Below are positions 25,373-34,653 of a stretch of 64,000 bases of DNA, in pieces (position 1 is the first letter of the stretch; each line of letters starts with the position of its first letter). The position numbers and the translations under genes were made by a program. Source of the stretch: Negadavirga shengliensis (GTDB lineage: Bacteria; Bacteroidota; Bacteroidia; Cytophagales; Cyclobacteriaceae). Location of the stretch: the NCBI RefSeq assembly GCF_042652345.1, contig NZ_JBHSJJ010000018.1, forward strand, positions 1 to 64,000. Direction: 5' to 3'. The notes beneath the pieces are model-generated. The model saw only the letters and a list, made by a program, of their open reading frames with translations, had not been told where the DNA came from and searched no databases.

Positions 25373-27634
25373 ATGACTATGGAAAATAACAAAGACAGAC
25401 ACGTTGCTCCTGACACGCCCGTATGGGATACCAACGAGTCAAGACGGTGCCCCTTTTTACATGGGGCGGTAAAATCCACTGCAGGCAGCGGGAGATCAAA
25501 CCGTGATTGGTGGCCAAATATGCTGAACCTTAAAATCCTGCATCAGCATTCCTCTCTGTCCAATCCGATGGGGGAGGATTTCAATTACGCGGAGGAATTT
25601 AAAAGCCTGGATTTTGCGGCAGTAAAGAAAGATCTTAATGACTTGATGACGGATTCCCAGGATTGGTGGCCTGCAGATTACGGGCACTATGGCCCCTTTT
25701 TCATCCGTATGGCCTGGCACAGTGCGGGAACCTACCGCATTGCTGACGGCCGTGGAGGCGCGGGCTCCGGCTCCCAGCGCTTTGCCCCCCTCAACAGTTG
25801 GCCTGATAATGCCAATCTGGACAAGGCGCGCCTGTTGCTGTGGCCCATAAAGCAGAAATACGGTAAAAAACTTTCCTGGGCCGATCTGCTGATTCTTGCG
25901 GGCAATGTGGCCCTGGAGTCCATGGGGTTTCAGACTTTTGGTTTTGGGGGTGGCCGCGAAGATGTATGGGAACCGGAAGAAGACATCTATTGGGGTGCAG
26001 AGGGAGAATGGCTGGGAAACAAAGAACGCCACGAAGGCGGTGTGCTGGAAAGCCCGCTGGCGGCATCCCATATGGGCCTGATCTATGTGAATCCAGAGGG
26101 TCCCAATGGTGTCCCCGATCCGGTGGAATCCGCCCATCACATCCGGGAGACCTTTGGCAGGATGGCAATGAATGACGAAGAAACGGTTGCCCTGATCGCC
26201 GGAGGGCACACCTTCGGCAAGACCCACGGAGCGGCCGATCCCCGTGAATATGTTGGGGCTGAACCCGCAGGTGCCGACATTGTAGAGATGGGGCTGGGAT
26301 GGAAGAATTCCTTTGGCAAAGGCCATTCAGGGGACACCATTACCAGCGGCCTGGAAGGGGCCTGGACCACCACTCCTACTCAATGGAGCAACAACTACTT
26401 TGAAAACCTGTTTGGTTTTGAATGGGAACTCACCAAGAGCCCGGCAGGTGCCCACCAGTGGAAACCTAAAAACGGTGCGGGGGAAGGGACTGTCCCCGAT
26501 CCGCATGACCCGACCAAGAAGCATGCCCCATTTATGCTGACCACCGATATTGCCCTGCGGATGGACCCTATCTATGAAAAAATATCCAGACACTTCTACG
26601 AACACCCGGATGAATTTGCCGAGGCATTTTCCCGGGCCTGGTTCAAACTTACCCACCGCGATATGGGGCCAATTTCACGCTATCTTGGACCGGAAGTGCC
26701 GGCTGAGGAACTGATCTGGCAGGACCCCATTCCCGCAGTGGACCATGAAATCATCGATGAGAGGGACATCAAAACTTTGAAAGCCAAGCTATTGGATTCG
26801 GGACTGTCCGTATCACAATTGGTGACTACTGCCTGGGCTTCCGCTTCCACCTATCGTGATTCCGATAAAAGGGGAGGGGCAAACGGTGGCCGGATCCGGC
26901 TGGCGCCTCAGAAAAACTGGGAAGTCAACAACCCCGGGAAATTGACCAAAATCATCAGTGTCTACGAGCAGATACAAAAGGACTTCAATGGCGAACAGGA
27001 AGGCAATAAAAAGGTTTCGATAGCTGACCTGATCGTACTGGGCGGATGTGCAGCCATTGAAAAAGCAGCCAAAGCTGCCGGCCATGAAGTGGAAGTTCCT
27101 TTCAGCCCCGGGCGTGCCGATGCCACCCAGGAGCAAACCGATGAGGAACTGTTCTCCATGCTTGAGCCGAATGCTGATGGATTCAGGAACTATTTCGGAA
27201 ACCATGAAAACGTATCCGCATCAGCAGAGGAAATGCTCATAGACCGTGCACAACTGATGACCCTTACCGCACCGGAAGTGACCGTACTCATGGGTGGGAT
27301 GAGGGTATTGAACACCAATTACGACCATTCCCGTCACGGTGTGTTTACCCAACAGCCGGAAGTGCTGACCAACGATTTCTTTGTGAACCTTCTCGATATG
27401 GGCACCACCTGGAAGGCGACCTCAGAAGCAGATGATGAATTCGAAGGACGTGACCGCAAAACAGGAGAGGTGAAGTGGACAGGGACCCGCGTGGACCTGA
27501 TCTTTGGATCAAACGCCGAGCTGAGGGCCGTAGCGGAAGTCTACGCTTGTGCGGATGCCAAAGACCGTTTCGTAAGGGATTTTGTGAAAGCCTGGGACAA
27601 GGTAATGAACCTTGACCGATTTGATTTGAAATAA
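25373..27634 (+). CDS. katG: Catalase-peroxidase
   Basis: A 753-residue bifunctional haem enzyme that removes hydrogen peroxide. The two peroxidase-like domains are complete. In the catalytic N-terminal domain the distal Arg-Trp-His set is in RMAWHSAGTYR, the proximal haem-ligand His is in GGHTFGKTHG, and the Met-Tyr-Trp adduct needed for catalase activity can form from the Trp of MAWHSAG, the Tyr of GLIYVNPEGPNG and the Met of LRMDPIYEKI. The C-terminal domain starts near residue 440. The start ATG at 25373 or 25379 is equally possible. It is monocistronic, ends at a clear terminator and has a partial OxyR-like site upstream. Confidence 0.97.
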   Translation: MTMENNKDRHVAPDTPVWDTNESRRCPFLHGAVKSTAGSGRSNRDWWPNMLNLKILHQHSSLSNPMGEDFNYAEEFKSLDFAAVKKDLNDLMTDSQDWWPADYGHYGPFFIRMAWHSAGTYRIADGRGGAGSGSQRFAPLNSWPDNANLDKARLLLWPIKQKYGKKLSWADLLILAGNVALESMGFQTFGFGGGREDVWEPEEDIYWGAEGEWLGNKERHEGGVLESPLAASHMGLIYVNPEGPNGVPDPVESAHHIRETFGRMAMNDEETVALIAGGHTFGKTHGAADPREYVGAEPAGADIVEMGLGWKNSFGKGHSGDTITSGLEGAWTTTPTQWSNNYFENLFGFEWELTKSPAGAHQWKPKNGAGEGTVPDPHDPTKKHAPFMLTTDIALRMDPIYEKISRHFYEHPDEFAEAFSRAWFKLTHRDMGPISRYLGPEVPAEELIWQDPIPAVDHEIIDERDIKTLKAKLLDSGLSVSQLVTTAWASASTYRDSDKRGGANGGRIRLAPQKNWEVNNPGKLTKIISVYEQIQKDFNGEQEGNKKVSIADLIVLGGCAAIEKAAKAAGHEVEVPFSPGRADATQEQTDEELFSMLEPNADGFRNYFGNHENVSASAEEMLIDRAQLMTLTAPEVTVLMGGMRVLNTNYDHSRHGVFTQQPEVLTNDFFVNLLDMGTTWKATSEADDEFEGRDRKTGEVKWTGTRVDLIFGSNAELRAVAEVYACADAKDRFVRDFVKAWDKVMNLDRFDLK

Positions 27635-27683
27635 ACCTATGCCTGCAGGTCTGGCATGGAAAGCATATCATTTTTAACCAGGA

Positions 27684-27715
27684 TAAAGGCACCTTGAAAA
27701 CAGGGTGCCTTTATA
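27684..27715 (+). terminator. katG terminator
   Basis: An 11-base perfect stem (27684-27694 and 27705-27715, core AAAGGCACC/GGTGCCTTT) with a 10-base loop, followed by ATTTT. It sits 50 bases past the katG stop and about 70 bases from the convergent transporter gene, and could serve both. Confidence 0.8.
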
Positions 27716-27787
27716 TTTTAATCCCGATGAGTCCGCCTTCGGATTCAGTATAAAGGAAATCAGCATGACCTGTGATCATGAAGACAA

Positions 27788-28747
27788 TTAATAATGCTCC
27801 GCTAAATAAAGATATATGGGCATGCCCACTGTAATATTAACCGGAAACGTAATGGCCAAAGCCATAGGTAAATATAGGCTGGGGTTGGCTTTGGGAGCTA
27901 CTACTTTCATGGCAGCAGGAACAGCGATATAGGAAGCGCTGGCCGCGAGTATGGCAAACATAAAACGGTTGCCCACGTCCTGGGTGATTATTTGACTAAT
28001 GATAGCAGTGATACAGCCATTAACCAATGGTACCAAAATCGCGAATCCCAGCACAAATTTGCCATGATGAAAAAAGTCCCCTAGCTTTTTACCACTACTG
28101 ATACCCATATCCAGCAAGAAGATAGCCAGAAAACCATTGAAAATATCAGTGGTAAATGGTTTGATACCCTCTGCCTGATCGTCAGAAGCCAGCATCCCAA
28201 TAAGCAGGCTACCCAAAATGATGACCACACTGCCATTGGTAAAAGCGTGTCCCAAGGAGTTTCTACTCACATGGGCACCTGTTTCACCATTGTACAGCCG
28301 CATGAGCGCAATACCAACTATAATTGCAGGGGCTTCCATCAACGCCATTATGGCTACCATATGGCCTCCAAAGTGTATTTCATGGATTTCTATATAGTTG
28401 ACTGCGGTCACAAAAGTTACCGCGCTGATAGATCCATAAGCCGCACTTATGGCTGCTGCATTATAGGTACCCACCTTTTTTTTGAGAATAAAAAAGGTAT
28501 AAAAAGGAATCACACAGGCAATTCCAATACCGAATACTACTGACCAGATGATTTCCATGGAAAAGTGGCTGTGAATCAATTCCTGTCCACCCTTGAACCC
28601 TATGGAAAAAAGCAGGTAAAGCGAAATAAACTTAGATGAATTGGCCGGTATCTTTAAATCACTTTTGATCATTACGGCTACCAATCCCAAAACAAAAAAC
28701 AATAATGCAGGATTGGTTAAATTTTCAAGTAAAAGACTGAAACCCAT
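27788..28747 (-). CDS. sbtA: Sodium-dependent bicarbonate transporter, SbtA family
   Basis: A 319-residue inner-membrane protein with about ten hydrophobic spans arranged as two inverted halves. Family marks include SIGFKGGQELIHS in the first half, AAYGSISAVTFVTA, EAPAIIVG and the second-half LLDMGISSGKKLGDF and ASASYIAVPAAMKV. SbtA takes up bicarbonate with Na+; it is best known in cyanobacteria but occurs widely. Its start codon overlaps the stop of the upstream gene (TAATG at 28747), so the two are translationally coupled. A divergent LysR gene is likely its regulator. No PII-like sbtB gene is adjacent. Confidence 0.85.
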   Translation of the reverse strand: MGFSLLLENLTNPALLFFVLGLVAVMIKSDLKIPANSSKFISLYLLFSIGFKGGQELIHSHFSMEIIWSVVFGIGIACVIPFYTFFILKKKVGTYNAAAISAAYGSISAVTFVTAVNYIEIHEIHFGGHMVAIMALMEAPAIIVGIALMRLYNGETGAHVSRNSLGHAFTNGSVVIILGSLLIGMLASDDQAEGIKPFTTDIFNGFLAIFLLDMGISSGKKLGDFFHHGKFVLGFAILVPLVNGCITAIISQIITQDVGNRFMFAILAASASYIAVPAAMKVVAPKANPSLYLPMALAITFPVNITVGMPIYLYLAEHY

Positions 28748-29229
28748 TATCGTTTGACGGTTTCTAAAAGTTCGAATCGATATAACTCATTGTTCATCAG
28801 TATCAGTGCCCCGATGTTGATGGTATTTTGTTGGATAATGTCCCGCAGCACATGGTGTTCCATGATCTCTTGGCGCTGTTTTTTATAAGCACTCATCATT
28901 AAGTACAGTTGTTTTTCCTGAAGACTTTGAAAAGCATCGAAGTTGTCGAAATGCTGAATGTATAAGCGGGCAAATTCCTGTTCTGCACTGCTTCCGTATC
29001 CGACTTCATTTTCAAGGACTGATTTCACAAAGCGGTTTTGCAGGCTTCCGACAAAATAAATCTCCTTAACCGGTTGACTGGCACATTCCAAGTAAAGCGA
29101 GTCCGCCCAAATAGATTGTTTGAAATTGAATAATCCACCTAAATTTTGGTAGCAACTGATTTGAGTCCCAAACTGGTGATGCAAGCGTATGGCCATCCTA
29201 TCGCTGGGACAAGTATAAAATATTTTCAT
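28747..29229 (-). CDS. Degenerate beta-carbonic-anhydrase-like protein linked to SbtA
   Basis: I choose ATG 29229 (MKIFYTCPSD..) over ATG 29247 because it starts at the first predicted strand. The 160-residue protein tracks the beta-carbonic anhydrase fold in order: YTCPSDRM aligns with the zinc-binding CSDSRV motif, YQNLGGLF with RNAGN, VKEIYFVGSLQN with the IVVCGHSDCG motif, and the tail VLRDIIQQNTINIGALIL with the usual C-terminal strand. Only the first zinc Cys is kept; the His and second Cys become Ser and Asn, and the Asp-Arg dyad is disturbed. It is therefore probably catalytically inactive and may act as a partner or regulator of SbtA, whose gene overlaps its stop. The alignment is by eye. 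Confidence 0.55.
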   Translation of the reverse strand: MKIFYTCPSDRMAIRLHHQFGTQISCYQNLGGLFNFKQSIWADSLYLECASQPVKEIYFVGSLQNRFVKSVLENEVGYGSSAEQEFARLYIQHFDNFDAFQSLQEKQLYLMMSAYKKQRQEIMEHHVLRDIIQQNTINIGALILMNNELYRFELLETVKR

Positions 29230-29244
29230 ATTCAGAAATTTTCC

Positions 29245-29252
29245 CAAAACTA
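29245..29252 (-). promoter_or_regulatory. Candidate -7 box for the sbtA operon
   Basis: Minus-strand TAGTTTTG fits the TAnnTTTG consensus and lies 15 bases upstream of the ATG at 29229. No TTTG is found at -33 spacing, as expected for a promoter needing an activator such as the divergent LysR protein. Confidence 0.35.
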
Positions 29253-29310
29253 TATGGCTTTAATCATTAATAATAATTTATTTTGTTTATAATATGTATA
29301 AAAAATTATT

Positions 29311-30222
29311 ATGAATTATACTTTACATCAGTTGCTGATCTTCAAAACCGTCGCCCATTTTGGCTCCATTACCAAAGCCGGCGAGTCATTATTTTTGACG
29401 CAACCTGCTGTCTCTCTTCAGCTTAAAAAGTTTCAAGAGCAGTTTGATTATCCGTTGATAGAAATAATAGGAAAGAAACTCTACCTGACCGATTTTGGCG
29501 GGGATGTGCTGCTGTATGCCCATAAAATTTTGGAAGAAGCAGAGGCCATTAATCAAATAACAGCCATCCGTAAAGGTGAGTTGGTGGGAAGGTTAAAAAT
29601 AGCCATTGTGAGTACAGCCAAGTATATCATGCCTTATTTTCTTACTGATTTTTTAAAAAAACACCCACAGGTAGAACTGAGCATGGATGTGGCCAACAAA
29701 GCACGCGTTATACACAGCCTCAGGGAGAATCAAGCAGATTTTGGGATGGTTTCCCTTCTTCCTGAAGCGTTGGAGGTAAATGGTATAGAAATCATGGAAA
29801 ACAAACTTTATCTTGTGGCCAACAGCGGATTGGCTGTTAAATCAAAAAATGCGGAAAAAATTTTCGCTGAGCACCCCATTATTTTTCGGGAGAAAGGTTC
29901 CGGCACACGTCTTACCATGGAACGATTTCTTATCAGCCAAAATATTACAGCAAATAAAAGCTTGGAACTTACCTCCAATGAAGCCGTGAAACAGGCAATT
30001 TTAGCAGGCATCGGCATCTCGGTTATGCCGCTTATCGGTATCAAGGAAGAGCTTAAGAGTGGTTTGTTGAAAATCATTGATATAAAAGGCTTGCCCATCA
30101 GCACCAAATGGCACCTGATTTGGCTCAAACAAAAAGAATTTTCCCCTGTCAATAAAGCTTTTATAAAGGAGTTGGAAAATAACAAAGATCAAATTGTTCA
30201 ACGCTTTTTGCCCGTAATCTGA
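29311..30222 (+). CDS. LysR-family transcriptional regulator, CbbR/CmpR-like
   Basis: A 303-residue LysR protein: N-terminal winged HTH (about residues 3-62; LHQLLIFKTVAHFGSITKAGESLFLTQPAVSLQLKKF) and a periplasmic-binding-like effector domain (about 90-300). In carbon-acquisition systems, related LysR proteins (CmpR, CcmR, CbbR) sit divergent to inorganic-carbon genes and sense photorespiratory or carbon metabolites. Its position across an AT-rich 80-base gap from the sbtA operon supports that role here. The AT-rich start region contains several T-N11-A options, but no single operator can be fixed. Confidence 0.92.
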   Translation: MNYTLHQLLIFKTVAHFGSITKAGESLFLTQPAVSLQLKKFQEQFDYPLIEIIGKKLYLTDFGGDVLLYAHKILEEAEAINQITAIRKGELVGRLKIAIVSTAKYIMPYFLTDFLKKHPQVELSMDVANKARVIHSLRENQADFGMVSLLPEALEVNGIEIMENKLYLVANSGLAVKSKNAEKIFAEHPIIFREKGSGTRLTMERFLISQNITANKSLELTSNEAVKQAILAGIGISVMPLIGIKEELKSGLLKIIDIKGLPISTKWHLIWLKQKEFSPVNKAFIKELENNKDQIVQRFLPVI

Positions 30223-30762
30223 ATAATTTGGGTTGTCTACATTAATCAATGGGCAATTAAGAATTTTGATTTGGCCAAACCAAAGTGGCCATATTAGGGG
30301 GTGGGTCTCGTAAACTGGACTGCATTCGAAAGGCAGAGATGAAGTAACGGATAGCAGAAATAAAACAAGCGGAGAAAATTATTGATGTAGTACCTGACAG
30401 AAAGTAAAAAAGGTGTCCGTTTTGGGATTTTTTTTCTTGGCAGGAGAAAGATATTGGCGGAGACTTTATAGGCTTTTTGCCTGATAAATGCTATATATTT
30501 ACAGAAGTTTATTCCTCCAAAGGCTTCTGTATACTGATTTTAGTAAGCTGTTGATAGTCATAATGATTGAATTAGTGTTTGCATTTTATTAGATCGCTAA
30601 ATCATTAGTTTTTCGCTCATGGTTCCAATCGATTCATTGATAATAATAGAACACAGATCCGCCAAGGCGGGACAAATAACACTGATTGATCTGATTTACA
30701 CTGACTTTTATCTGCGACAATCAGCGTGATCAGCGTGATCCGCGTTCCCTTCTTCCAATCTG
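30223..30762. other. Non-coding region with dispersed repeat segment
   Basis: A 540-base gap between the LysR gene and the convergent ABC permease gene. The right part (about 30645-30755) contains ACACAGATCCGCCAAGGCGGGAC and the run CTGCGACAATCAGCGTGATC repeated in part (CAGCGTGATCAGCGTGATC), typical of dispersed non-coding repeats in this phylum; related CACGGATT..CACAGATT segments are at 33.75 and 34.42 kb. No coding frame is supported. Confidence 0.5.
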
Positions 30763-33189
30763 CTATTCATTTCTCAAACTATCCACTGGGTTTGCCAGCG
30801 CCGCCTTGACGGATTGGAAGCTAACGGTCATAAGGGCGATCACCAAAGCCGCCAGTCCCGCCAAGCCAAACATCCACCATTCGATATCGATCCGGTAAGC
30901 GAAGTCCTCTAGCCAGCGGTTCATGGCGTACCAGGCGATGGGAGTGGCGATGAGGATGGCGATCCCAACCAATATGACGAAGTCCAGCGACAGCATGGCC
31001 ACGATGCCGGAAGCAGATGATCCCAGCACTTTCCGGACACCGATTTCCTTGGTCCGCTGCTGGACAGACACAGATACCATTCCCAGCAGTCCCAAGCAGG
31101 ACAACAGGATACTCAGGCCACCAAAGGTTGTACTCAAAAACAAGGCCTTCCGGTCGTTCTTGTACAGCCGTTCAAACTCCACGTCCAAAAAGCTATAATC
31201 AAAGGGATGCTCGGGGACGAACTCTTCCCACACTTTCCTGGCATGGTCTAGGGCTTGCGGGACATTTCCCGCGTGTGCTTTGACCAAGTAGGAAGGCGCA
31301 TTAAACGGATCTAAAGTGAAAACCACAGGGTCGATTTTCTCATGAAGGCTTTTGTGGTGGTAATCTTTCACCACGCCTATGACAGTCCCGCCCTCATCCC
31401 AATATATTCCTCCCGAAAAAACAGTACCTACGACCGGCTCCTTAAGCCCATATTCCTTCACAGCGGTTTCGTTCAGGATCAGGTTGTATTTGTCCGCAGA
31501 GTTTTCCATGTCAAACCAGCGACCGGAAAGCAGAACGAGATTGGCCATTTCCGCATAATCTTCATCTACCTGTATGTTTACGACATCGAGAGGGTCCTGG
31601 GCCTCAGCATATCCCAGCCATGTAATTTCGGTGGGATACTTCCGTTTGTCATCTATCATGGAAGCTCCGTTTACACGGGATACCGAGTGAATGGCGCTGC
31701 TGGCAAGCAATCTTGTCTTGACGCTGTTTGTCCTTGCTACATGTTTTTGGACAGCTTCATTATCTGACGATTTAAATCCAAGCTGAAATGGAACGTATAG
31801 TTTGAACACTTGTTCTTTTTGATACCCATCCGTCTGCTGCTGTATAAATACAAACTGCCGGTGAATCGTGACAATACCTACCATCATTACCACTGTAAAA
31901 ACCAACTGTCCCGTGACAAGCACCTTTCGAAATCCTTGACGACTCATTCCTGCCAACCCCTGATTTTTAAGTAACCCTACAGGTTTCAATGTTGCCAACA
32001 GTAACGCAGGGTAAACGCCGGTCAACAACAGTACTGTTAGGAATACTCCCAGCAATAGTAGTGTAACCGGAAGGTCCAACAGGTTAAGTGTCAGATTCCT
32101 TTCTGAAAAGGCATTGAAATCAGGTAGAGCTATCAGCGCTACCAAGAGGGCAAATCCCATCGCCAGGGCAACGGCCAGCATGGTTTCCACCATTACTTGG
32201 GCAAACAATTGGTTTTTTGCCGCACCAACGATTTTTCGAATCCCGATTTCTTTCATCCGGAAACCAATCCGGGCGATGGAAAGGTTGACAAAGTTAACAC
32301 CTGCTACTGCCAGTAACAGAATCGCCAGCACCGTAAAAATCCAAAGATTTCTGGGATTACCTTTGGCTATCACCGGGTTGCTCAACTCCTGTTTAAAATG
32401 CAAATCCATTAGAGGGATCAGATGGTTAATGTATATTTCTTTATTCCAGGGCTGATTGTTATGAAAGATGTTCGTGATTTTCCTCTCAGCTTGGGATACA
32501 GAGGTGTTTGGGAACAATTTGATAAACAATAATTGGGAATAAAATCCCCAGGTTTTGAGGTGGGCATCCGCCCCTTCCGTTTGGTAAACGGAGGTTGGAA
32601 TCAGGGTGCCCTGTTGGAAAGAGGAATTTGCAGGCAAATCCTCAACCACGGCCCCCACCGAGTAGGCTACCGAGTCGATAGAGAATATTTGTTGCAAAGG
32701 GGGAGTGTCCCCGAAGTATTGGCGGGCCCTGGACGCGGTAAGGATGACAGAATGGGGATTGTTAAGAAAATTATCCAAACTGCCTTGGAGTACTTTGTAG
32801 TCAAACATGTTGACCCAATTGTTGTCCACGATCAGGGCATCATCCTCTTTAAAACGGTGGCCATTGATTTCAAAAATGTAATTCCGGGTATTCGTGTTGG
32901 CCATGGCGATTTGTTCAACTTCCGGCACAGTCTCGCCGATGACGGAAGAAGCAGCATAGGGAGACACCCCACTGCCAAAATATACACCACGTGCCGAGTC
33001 GTACGAGGTTAGCAGATAAATCCGTTCGACATCCTGATGGTAGTTGTCGTAACGAAGTTCATTTTGTCCCCATAGTAGAATGAGGATGGCTGCAGCCATG
33101 GCAACAGCAAGCCCTCCGATGTGCAGAAAAGTCGAGCCCTTACTTTGCCAAAGGTACCGCCAGGCGACTTTGAAGTGGTTTTTCAGCAT
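30763..33189 (-). CDS. MacB/FtsX-type ABC transporter permease
   Basis: An 808-residue permease of the large Bacteroidota type: an N-terminal span (about residues 20-42), a periplasmic MacB-like core domain (about 45-240), three central spans (FtsX domain 1, about 285-400), a second periplasmic region (about 430-660) and a C-terminal FtsX domain (about 680-800; EIGVRKVLGSSASGIVAML). It ends in NPVDSLRNE, the usual family tail. Such proteins work with LolD-like ATPases. No ATPase gene is adjacent; it is alone between non-coding repeats, with the interspersed element directly upstream of its start codon. Confidence 0.92.
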   Translation of the reverse strand: MLKNHFKVAWRYLWQSKGSTFLHIGGLAVAMAAAILILLWGQNELRYDNYHQDVERIYLLTSYDSARGVYFGSGVSPYAASSVIGETVPEVEQIAMANTNTRNYIFEINGHRFKEDDALIVDNNWVNMFDYKVLQGSLDNFLNNPHSVILTASRARQYFGDTPPLQQIFSIDSVAYSVGAVVEDLPANSSFQQGTLIPTSVYQTEGADAHLKTWGFYSQLLFIKLFPNTSVSQAERKITNIFHNNQPWNKEIYINHLIPLMDLHFKQELSNPVIAKGNPRNLWIFTVLAILLLAVAGVNFVNLSIARIGFRMKEIGIRKIVGAAKNQLFAQVMVETMLAVALAMGFALLVALIALPDFNAFSERNLTLNLLDLPVTLLLLGVFLTVLLLTGVYPALLLATLKPVGLLKNQGLAGMSRQGFRKVLVTGQLVFTVVMMVGIVTIHRQFVFIQQQTDGYQKEQVFKLYVPFQLGFKSSDNEAVQKHVARTNSVKTRLLASSAIHSVSRVNGASMIDDKRKYPTEITWLGYAEAQDPLDVVNIQVDEDYAEMANLVLLSGRWFDMENSADKYNLILNETAVKEYGLKEPVVGTVFSGGIYWDEGGTVIGVVKDYHHKSLHEKIDPVVFTLDPFNAPSYLVKAHAGNVPQALDHARKVWEEFVPEHPFDYSFLDVEFERLYKNDRKALFLSTTFGGLSILLSCLGLLGMVSVSVQQRTKEIGVRKVLGSSASGIVAMLSLDFVILVGIAILIATPIAWYAMNRWLEDFAYRIDIEWWMFGLAGLAALVIALMTVSFQSVKAALANPVDSLRNE

Positions 33190-33194
33190 GAGTA

Positions 33195-33535
33195 TTTCAT
33201 CTGTTTATAATTGTTTTTCAATGGTCAGATAGCCTGCCCCGAACTTGATTCGGGGGAACCTCGCATGCTTTATAATCATTCCTCTGTGTGTCGCTTGCAT
33301 CATGCTTGGTTTCATATGATTATAATTTTTCTTTTCAGGCCAAAATTTGTCCCACACTGAGGGTCGGAATAGCTTGCCCCAGCCTGCCCCGAACCGGTTT
33401 TAGGGGAACTTGATTCGGGAGTACCTCGCATATTTTATAATCATCCGGTGTGCTCCGCATGCTGTTGCTATAGCTTTAGCGTAGGCACCCAGCTGGCGGA
33501 TCATGCTCGGTTTCATTATTTCTTCTGGACAATAC
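33195..33535. repeat. Interspersed non-coding element, copy 2 (double)
   Basis: Starts with CATCTGTTTATAATTGTTTTTCAATGG, 5 bases upstream of the ABC permease start codon, followed by GCCTGCCCCGAACTTGATTCGGGGGAACCTCGCATG. A second diverged copy begins near 33310 (CATATGATTATAATTTTTCTTTTCAGGCC, then TTTGTCCCACACTGAGGGTCGGAATAGC). Ordered blocks match 12.7 kb and, inverted, 56.7-56.95 kb. Several CCCGAA..TTCGGG pairings could form hairpins. Confidence 0.75.
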
Positions 33536-33739
33536 GGATAATCCATGACTGTGCCAAGACGAATGCCTGTTTTTTCCATATATGGAAAGACTTTTCATCG
33601 AAATTTGGTTAATGCCCGAACATTTTTGTCCGCTGGCGGGCGAAATGGTCGGGGAGCAAAGAGATGGGATAGTTATTTTTTATATTTTTTGGAAATATTG
33701 ATTATCATTGATACCAGGTTTTATTTGGATCAAAAGGAT

Positions 33740-33840
33740 ATCTGTAGTTTAAAAGAAAGGACCACGGATTCCACAGATTTCCCCGGATTAGATAGATCTA
33801 AAAAAGAATCTGTGATAATCAGAGCAATCTGTGGTTAAAA
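33740..33840. repeat. Dispersed CACGGATT/CACAGATT-type repeat
   Basis: AAAGGACCACGGATTCCACAGATTTCCCCGGATTAG and, inverted, AATCTGTGATAATC..AATCTGTGG lie about 50 bases apart, giving a long imperfect hairpin. Similar pieces follow the GyrI-like gene (34417-34445) and the M28 gene (about 8952-8975). The flanking parts of 33536-33947 hold no gene. Confidence 0.45.
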
Positions 33841-33947
33841 AGAGAAAAGCATATTTTTATCATTTGCAAAATATAAATTCATTCTCATCTACCCAGGAAT
33901 ATTGATTGGATATTCTAGGTTCTTTTTATTGAAAGACACATTTGACG

Positions 33948-34409
33948 ATGGAAACACAACAAAAGAAAGGATTTGTTTTGATAGGCATTCGGCATCCCGG
34001 CAAGACCACCAATGAGAACGGCCAATCCGGAATAGATTGCGGCAACCTCTGGCAGAAATTCGAAAAGGAAGGTTATGCTGCCAGAATCCCGGCAAGGGTA
34101 GGGGATGAGGTTTATGCCGTTTATTTTGACTACGAGGGCGACCATACGCAGCCTTTTGCCTATTTTATCGGCTGCAAAGTTCGCTCCGGTGTGGATGTGC
34201 CGGAAGGAATGGCCAAACTGGAAGTTCCGGCCGGGGACTATACGCTGGTCAGGGCCAAAGGCAAGATGCCGGACTGTATGGTCAATGCTTGGAAGGAGGT
34301 TTGGGAATCAGATATACCCAGGGCTTATGGGATGGATTTTGAAGTATATGGGGAGAAAAGCAGGGACTGGAGCAATGCGAAGGTGGCTATTTATCTTTCT
34401 GTCCGGTGA
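33948..34409 (+). CDS. GyrI-like / AraC effector-binding-domain protein
   Basis: The ATG at 33948 (METQQKKGFV..) is preferred to a TTG two codons upstream. The 153-residue protein is a free-standing effector-binding domain of the GyrI/SbmC/Rob-C type: duplicated strand-helix-strand units with VLIGIRHPGKT, VYAVYFDYEGDHTQPFAYFIGC and MAKLEVPAGDYTLVRAKGKMPD, and the conserved acidic residue region DFEVYGEKS near the C-terminus. Such proteins bind hydrophobic or amphipathic ligands, inhibit gyrase, or hydrolyse electrophiles. There is no HTH, so it is not a regulator by itself. It is monocistronic. Confidence 0.85.
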   Translation: METQQKKGFVLIGIRHPGKTTNENGQSGIDCGNLWQKFEKEGYAARIPARVGDEVYAVYFDYEGDHTQPFAYFIGCKVRSGVDVPEGMAKLEVPAGDYTLVRAKGKMPDCMVNAWKEVWESDIPRAYGMDFEVYGEKSRDWSNAKVAIYLSVR

Positions 34410-34653
34410 GTGTAAACCACGGATTACACAGATTCGCACAGATTATTTTTGGGGGACATTGCCTATGAATGTACATTGCTATGGGTGGGTTATGCGGAAG
34501 ATTTTTGAGAATTATTTTTGAAATGTATATGTTTTAATCAATATATGTGGCTATCATAGGAAGAGATTTTATATTTGAAATAATATGGATGTAAACTGAA
34601 GGCTTTGTAGATAAGCGCTTCAATTTCTTTGTACCAGAACAATATTTAAGAAA

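Noticed and set aside
30763..33189. ABC permease as the direct partner of the 22848-23522 ATPase
   Set aside because: They are 7 kb apart with unrelated transcription units between; pairing is possible but cannot be claimed from position.
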